In this document: positions 60,583 through 64,000 of the stretch, piece after piece
Layout: the number at the start of each line of letters is the position of its first letter
How positions within the stretch are numbered: the stretch's first letter is position 1
DNA from: an uncultured Lachnospiraceae bacterium
GTDB taxonomy: Bacteria; Bacillota; Clostridia; Lachnospirales; Lachnospiraceae
Direction: 5' to 3'
DNA length: 64,000 nucleotides
Assembly (NCBI GenBank): GCA_910579865.1
Contig: CAJTXA010000005.1
Span: 62,001-126,000 of the forward strand
Translations under genes and position numbers: made by a program
Notes under the pieces: generated by a model
What the model saw: the letters and a program-made list of their open reading frames with translations, nothing else
Databases searched by the model: none
Told to the model about the DNA's origin: nothing

Positions 60583-60846
60583 TTATAATAAATAAATTGG
60601 CAATTCTTCTCTCTTTCTCTGCTGTACATTCTCTTTCGATTGTATCGTTGAACTTTGTTGTTCCTTCTCCTCTTTTTGTATACTCTCTTGCTCTGCAACT
60701 ACTGCTTTTTTTCTTTTTTCTCTTTTTATATTTTCATCTACAGACTTTTTCGTATCTTCTTGTTTCTCAACTTTTTTTTGGCTTTCTTGTTTTATCTGTA
60801 TTTTTTCTTCCACTGCCTTTTTTGTTTTTCCTTTTTCTATCGGCAT
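60583..60846 (-). CDS. Small Lys/Glu/Gln-rich protein of unknown function
   Basis: An 87-residue protein made almost only of Lys, Glu, Gln, Ser and Arg (IQIKQESQKKVEKQEDTKKS, KREKRKKAVVAEQ) ending in a hydrophobic ELPIYLL. It may be a coiled coil or disordered. No family is recognised. A near-perfect ribosome binding site (AGGAGG, 8 nt before ATG) and a terminator after it argue that it is a real gene despite low complexity. It lies 49 bp downstream of the LysR gene. Confidence 0.6.
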   Translation of the reverse strand: MPIEKGKTKKAVEEKIQIKQESQKKVEKQEDTKKSVDENIKREKRKKAVVAEQESIQKEEKEQQSSTIQSKENVQQRKREELPIYLL

Positions 60847-60895
60847 AGAAAAACCTCCTTTGTTTTATGATTCCCACAAATATAAAATTTACTGT

Positions 60896-61771
60896 TTATT
60901 GTAACATATCTAAAAAATATTCTGCTGCCTGAGACAAAGGCAATTTTTCATTATAAACTGCTACTAATTTCCGATATGGCAATTCCTCCTTTAAACGAAT
61001 CGCAAAAACTTCCTCTGTTTGAGGTACACAATAATCAGGAATAAAAGTAACTCCCAATCCAATTCGTGCTAAGTCAATCAATAGCGCATTACTACTAATC
61101 TCAATTTCTGGTACTAAATCCAACTGATATTTCTGAAAAATTATATGTAAAAATTCACTTGTTGTACTCTGCCGATCCAACATCAAAATAGGATATTTTG
61201 CTATTTCAGCCAAAGCTACTTCTCTTCCTCTTAACTTTTGATACTTTTCTCCAGCTAAAAAGACATCTTGAAATTCTTTCACTATTTTTATAGTATTCCT
61301 ATTATGTAAAACCGGATTTGGATAATTTACAATAATTAAATCTGCTTGTCCATCTTCTAACATCTTTCCACAACGAATTGAAGTTTGATTTGATACACGA
61401 ATATGTACATTTGGATATTCCTGATGAAATCTCTTTAAAAATGGCAGCAGGTAATAATGACAAATTGTATCACTTGCCCCAATTCGCAACTGTCCTCCAT
61501 TTAAAGAATCTGCTTCCATCAGCTGCATCTCTCCACGTTGCAGCAAATTCATTGCTGGTTCTACATGTTTTAATAGGATCTCTCCCTCTGGTGTAAGCTG
61601 TACTTTTTTTGTACTACGGGTAAACAGCCTTCGATCTAGTTTCTTTTCTAATACCTTAATGGATTGACTTACTGCTGACTGAGAAATAAACAATTTTTTT
61701 GATGCCTCCGAAAAACTCAGTGATATAGCTACATAATAGAATACTCGATACAATTCATAATTAATGTCCAT
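60896..61771 (-). CDS. LysR-family transcriptional regulator
   Basis: A 291-residue regulator with an N-terminal winged HTH (LYRVFYYVAISLSFSEASKK, LFISQSAVSQSIKVLEKKL) and a C-terminal effector-binding domain (LRIGASDTICHYYLLPFLKRF). This resembles CysL/CbbR-type members. LysR proteins usually control a divergent neighbour; here the neighbour upstream is the codirectional helicase, only 4 bp away, so it seems to be in its operon. The target and ligand are unknown. Confidence 0.92.
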   Translation of the reverse strand: MDINYELYRVFYYVAISLSFSEASKKLFISQSAVSQSIKVLEKKLDRRLFTRSTKKVQLTPEGEILLKHVEPAMNLLQRGEMQLMEADSLNGGQLRIGASDTICHYYLLPFLKRFHQEYPNVHIRVSNQTSIRCGKMLEDGQADLIIVNYPNPVLHNRNTIKIVKEFQDVFLAGEKYQKLRGREVALAEIAKYPILMLDRQSTTSEFLHIIFQKYQLDLVPEIEISSNALLIDLARIGLGVTFIPDYCVPQTEEVFAIRLKEELPYRKLVAVYNEKLPLSQAAEYFLDMLQ

Positions 61772-61775
61772 TTCC

Positions 61776-64000
61776 TTATCCTTCTTTTTCCTTTCCTTTT
61801 GTCTGCTTCTCCCAAAAAATACGAATTTGTTCCTCTATCAGCTCTAATCTCGTTTGTTTTAGGTCACTCCATTCTCTAGGAAACATCATACGATTGGCAT
61901 GTTCAAAAAAACGCTGATCCAATAAAAGAATGATTCCACTATCTTCCTCTGTTCGTATTACCCTTCCTGCTGCTTGTAAAACCTTATTGATCCCTGGAAA
62001 TCGATAGGCAAAGTCAAATCCATTTTCTTCTCTAGCATAATAATATTCTTTTAATATCTCACGCTCATTACAAATCTGCGGCAACCCAGTTCCTACTATA
62101 ATTGTCCCAATTAATTGCTCTGCCTTTAAATCAATTCCTTCTGAGAAAATCCCTCCCAATACACAAAATCCTACTAATGACTGTTTTTTCCTATTTCTTT
62201 CTTTAAAAAATTCTAAAAATTCTTCTTTTTCTTCTTCACGCATATTGGATTTTTGTAATAAAAGTTGTATTGATTTCGTTTCTTTAAAAAATTCTGCAAT
62301 CTGTTCTAAAAATGAATAAGATGGAAAAAATACCATATAATTTCCTTTTTTACTCTCTGTTACAATCTGAATATACTTTGCAATTCGTTCAAATTCAGAA
62401 GTGGTTCTTCTTGTATATTTGCTGCTTACATCTAAAGCTGCCAGCAAAAGCCTTTTTTCTTTTGAAAATGAAGAAACTGCATAAATTGCATAATCGTCTG
62501 GATTTCCACTTAGTAATTCCCGATAATATAAAATTGGAAGCAATGTAGCTGAAAAAAATATGGTACTTCTTCCCTTTTTTAGGCACTCCTGCAAATTATG
62601 GGCTGTATGAATACAATAAAGTTTTATTTGAAATGTTCCATTTTCCATATGCTCTGTAAAAATTTGATAACTTTCATCTACTAATTCATGAATCGAAAGA
62701 AATTTTTTTACCTGAAAATAAAATGTAATTAATGTCTCTCTTTCTGTAAATGTCTTTTGCTCTTCCAAAAAATTTTCAATATTTCCAGTCAGTCGCATCA
62801 AATGTCCAATTAGCAATCCAGCATTTGATAATATCTCATAGTTTTCACAGTTTCTTTTTAATTCCAAAAGTACTTGATTACAACTTTCTAAATCCTTTCT
62901 AATTGGATCACTATACTTTTGTATCATTCGTTTCATTGTAAGAAAATCTTCCTTAACTAAGGAAGCACTAAACATCTCTCGTGCTCGATCTACTAAATTA
63001 TGTGCTTCATCCACTAGAAAAATATAATCTCCTTTGCTTCCCTCTGAAAAATAGCGCTTTAAAGATACACTTGGATCAAAAACATAATTATAATCACAGA
63101 TAATCCCATCTACCCAATTTGTTACATCTAAACACATTTCAAATGGGCAGACCCGATGTTTTCCTGCATAAGCTTCTATCCTTTCCCGATCGATATTTTT
63201 TTCATGACATAATAAATCATAAATAGCATCATTTATTCGATCGTAATGCCCTTTTGCATAAAGGCAAGAGATTGGATTACAAATCTTCTCTTTTGTAAAA
63301 CAAATCTTTTCTTTTGCGGTAATTGTAACTGTCTTAAAAGAAAGCCCTTGTTCCCTTAAACAAGAAAAAGTTTCTTCTGCTACTGTTTTTGTGATCGTCT
63401 TTGCTGTTAAATAAAAAAGCTTCTCTCCTAGTCCCTCCCCAATTGCTTTTACAGCTGGAAATATAGTAGAAATTGTTTTTCCTACTCCAGTAGGTGCCTG
63501 AATAAACAACGTTTTTTCTCGTGCAATTGTTCGATATACACTTACTGCCAAATCTCTCTGTCCAAAGCGATATGCAAATGGAAACTCTATTTTTTTTATA
63601 CTTTTATTTCGTTCTTCTCTTGCTATTACTTGATATTCTGCCCATTTTATATATTCTGTTAAAAGTTGAGCAAACCACTTTTCCAATTCCTTAAATGTAT
63701 ATTCCTTTTGAAATTTTCGAATCTCTTCTGTAGGAATATGCACATAGGTAAGCTGTACTCGTATCAGATCATTGTGATTTTGTATTGCATAAAAATAGGC
63801 ATAGCACATAGCCTGAGCTTGGTGTACTGCAATTGGTTCTGTTAGAAATTTTAAATCCATATACATCCCTTTTATCTCATCAATTACAGTAACATTTGCA
63901 TCTTCAAAAATTCCATCTGCTCTTCCTTCCACTAGAATATGATAAGAATCAAAAGAAAACTTTTGAGAGAGTTTTACTTCTGCATGATAACCTGCTCCCA
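61776..64000 (-). CDS. DinG/XPD-like ATP-dependent helicase with N-terminal PD-(D/E)XK-type region, cut by window edge
   Basis: At least 740 residues, open through the right edge, so the 5' end is missing. The visible N-terminus has a nuclease-like pattern (VEGRADGIFEDANVTVIDEIKG as GRADGI plus VIDEIKG), then Walker A QAPTGVGKTIST, DEAH (LVDEAHNLVD), and a helicase C domain ending FPGINKVLQAAGRVIRTEEDSG split as NKVLQAAGRVIRTEE. Four cysteines between Walker A and DEAH (KICFTKEKICNPISC, VCPFEMC) fit the Fe-S cluster of XPD/DinG helicases. It would unwind 5'-tailed or structured DNA in repair. The LysR gene follows 4 bp later. Confidence 0.9.
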   Translation of the reverse strand, partial: GAGYHAEVKLSQKFSFDSYHILVEGRADGIFEDANVTVIDEIKGMYMDLKFLTEPIAVHQAQAMCYAYFYAIQNHNDLIRVQLTYVHIPTEEIRKFQKEYTFKELEKWFAQLLTEYIKWAEYQVIAREERNKSIKKIEFPFAYRFGQRDLAVSVYRTIAREKTLFIQAPTGVGKTISTIFPAVKAIGEGLGEKLFYLTAKTITKTVAEETFSCLREQGLSFKTVTITAKEKICFTKEKICNPISCLYAKGHYDRINDAIYDLLCHEKNIDRERIEAYAGKHRVCPFEMCLDVTNWVDGIICDYNYVFDPSVSLKRYFSEGSKGDYIFLVDEAHNLVDRAREMFSASLVKEDFLTMKRMIQKYSDPIRKDLESCNQVLLELKRNCENYEILSNAGLLIGHLMRLTGNIENFLEEQKTFTERETLITFYFQVKKFLSIHELVDESYQIFTEHMENGTFQIKLYCIHTAHNLQECLKKGRSTIFFSATLLPILYYRELLSGNPDDYAIYAVSSFSKEKRLLLAALDVSSKYTRRTTSEFERIAKYIQIVTESKKGNYMVFFPSYSFLEQIAEFFKETKSIQLLLQKSNMREEEKEEFLEFFKERNRKKQSLVGFCVLGGIFSEGIDLKAEQLIGTIIVGTGLPQICNEREILKEYYYAREENGFDFAYRFPGINKVLQAAGRVIRTEEDSGIILLLDQRFFEHANRMMFPREWSDLKQTRLELIEEQIRIFWEKQTKGKEKEG

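Noticed and set aside
60573..60870. Plus-strand frames rich in Phe and Leu around 60.6-60.9 kb
   Set aside because: These are the mirror of the Lys/Glu-rich minus-strand gene; the minus strand has the strong ribosome binding site.

Overview
The window comes from the chromosome of a low-GC, Gram-positive, endospore-forming anaerobe, most likely a clostridial Lachnospiraceae-type bacterium. The evidence is the AT-rich sequence, strong AGGAGG-type ribosome binding sites, a gpr-spoIIP-spoIID-spoIIQ sporulation block, a MecA adaptor, the yicC-remA-gmk-rpoZ order, a class II (Firmicutes-type) GalT, a pyrophosphate-type phosphofructokinase and a tetrahydrofolate riboswitch in front of folT. No rRNA, tRNA, CRISPR array, prophage or intact insertion sequence was seen. 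From about 10 kb to the right edge nearly all genes are on the minus strand.

Left part (1-25.6 kb): the end of a glucose-superfamily PTS permease; a BlaI/MecI-type repressor; an acetyltransferase; a NYN/PIN-like protein; then a plus-strand operon of response regulator, histidine kinase, ABC ATPase, a permease fused to an M1-type metallopeptidase domain, and a second permease. After a DUF308 membrane protein come ilvN-ilvC, a MetH-type methionine synthase, mecA, a phosphoesterase, a J-domain coiled-coil protein, a MATE exporter, the sporulation block (SpoIIQ-like, SpoIID-like, SpoIIP, Gpr), rpsT with a TTG start, and a BTAD-type regulator with what looks like a degenerate GGDEF domain.

Middle part (25.6-42.8 kb): a CmpB-like membrane protein; an uncharacterised envelope operon (two lipoproteins, a multi-zinc-ribbon membrane protein, a TPM-domain protein) with a decaying tandem repeat in it; a 574-bp non-coding stretch holding the stump of an ABC-transporter gene and a 139-nt element with a 24-bp closing stem; two GH43 enzymes, one carrying ankyrin repeats, with a divergent AraC regulator; folT behind a THF riboswitch; the yicC-remA-gmk-rpoZ operon; a cold-shock gene; and galT-galK (Leloir pathway).

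Right part (42.9-64 kb): gpmI; a choline-binding-type repeat protein paired with a SleB-like cell-wall hydrolase; an AgrA/AgrC-like two-component pair with no visible peptide gene; gap-pgk-tpiA; a PHP histidinol-phosphatase; an MnmM-like methyltransferase; argJ; the phosphofructokinase; a second MATE exporter; a Lys/Glu-rich small protein; and a LysR regulator followed by a DinG/XPD-like helicase that runs off the edge. GalT/GalK, phosphofructokinase, Gap, Pgk, TpiA and GpmI together give much of the galactose-to-glycolysis route. Many start codons were moved inward from the longest open frame because a clear ribosome binding site or promoter decides them. Promoters and terminators are pattern calls from reading alone.
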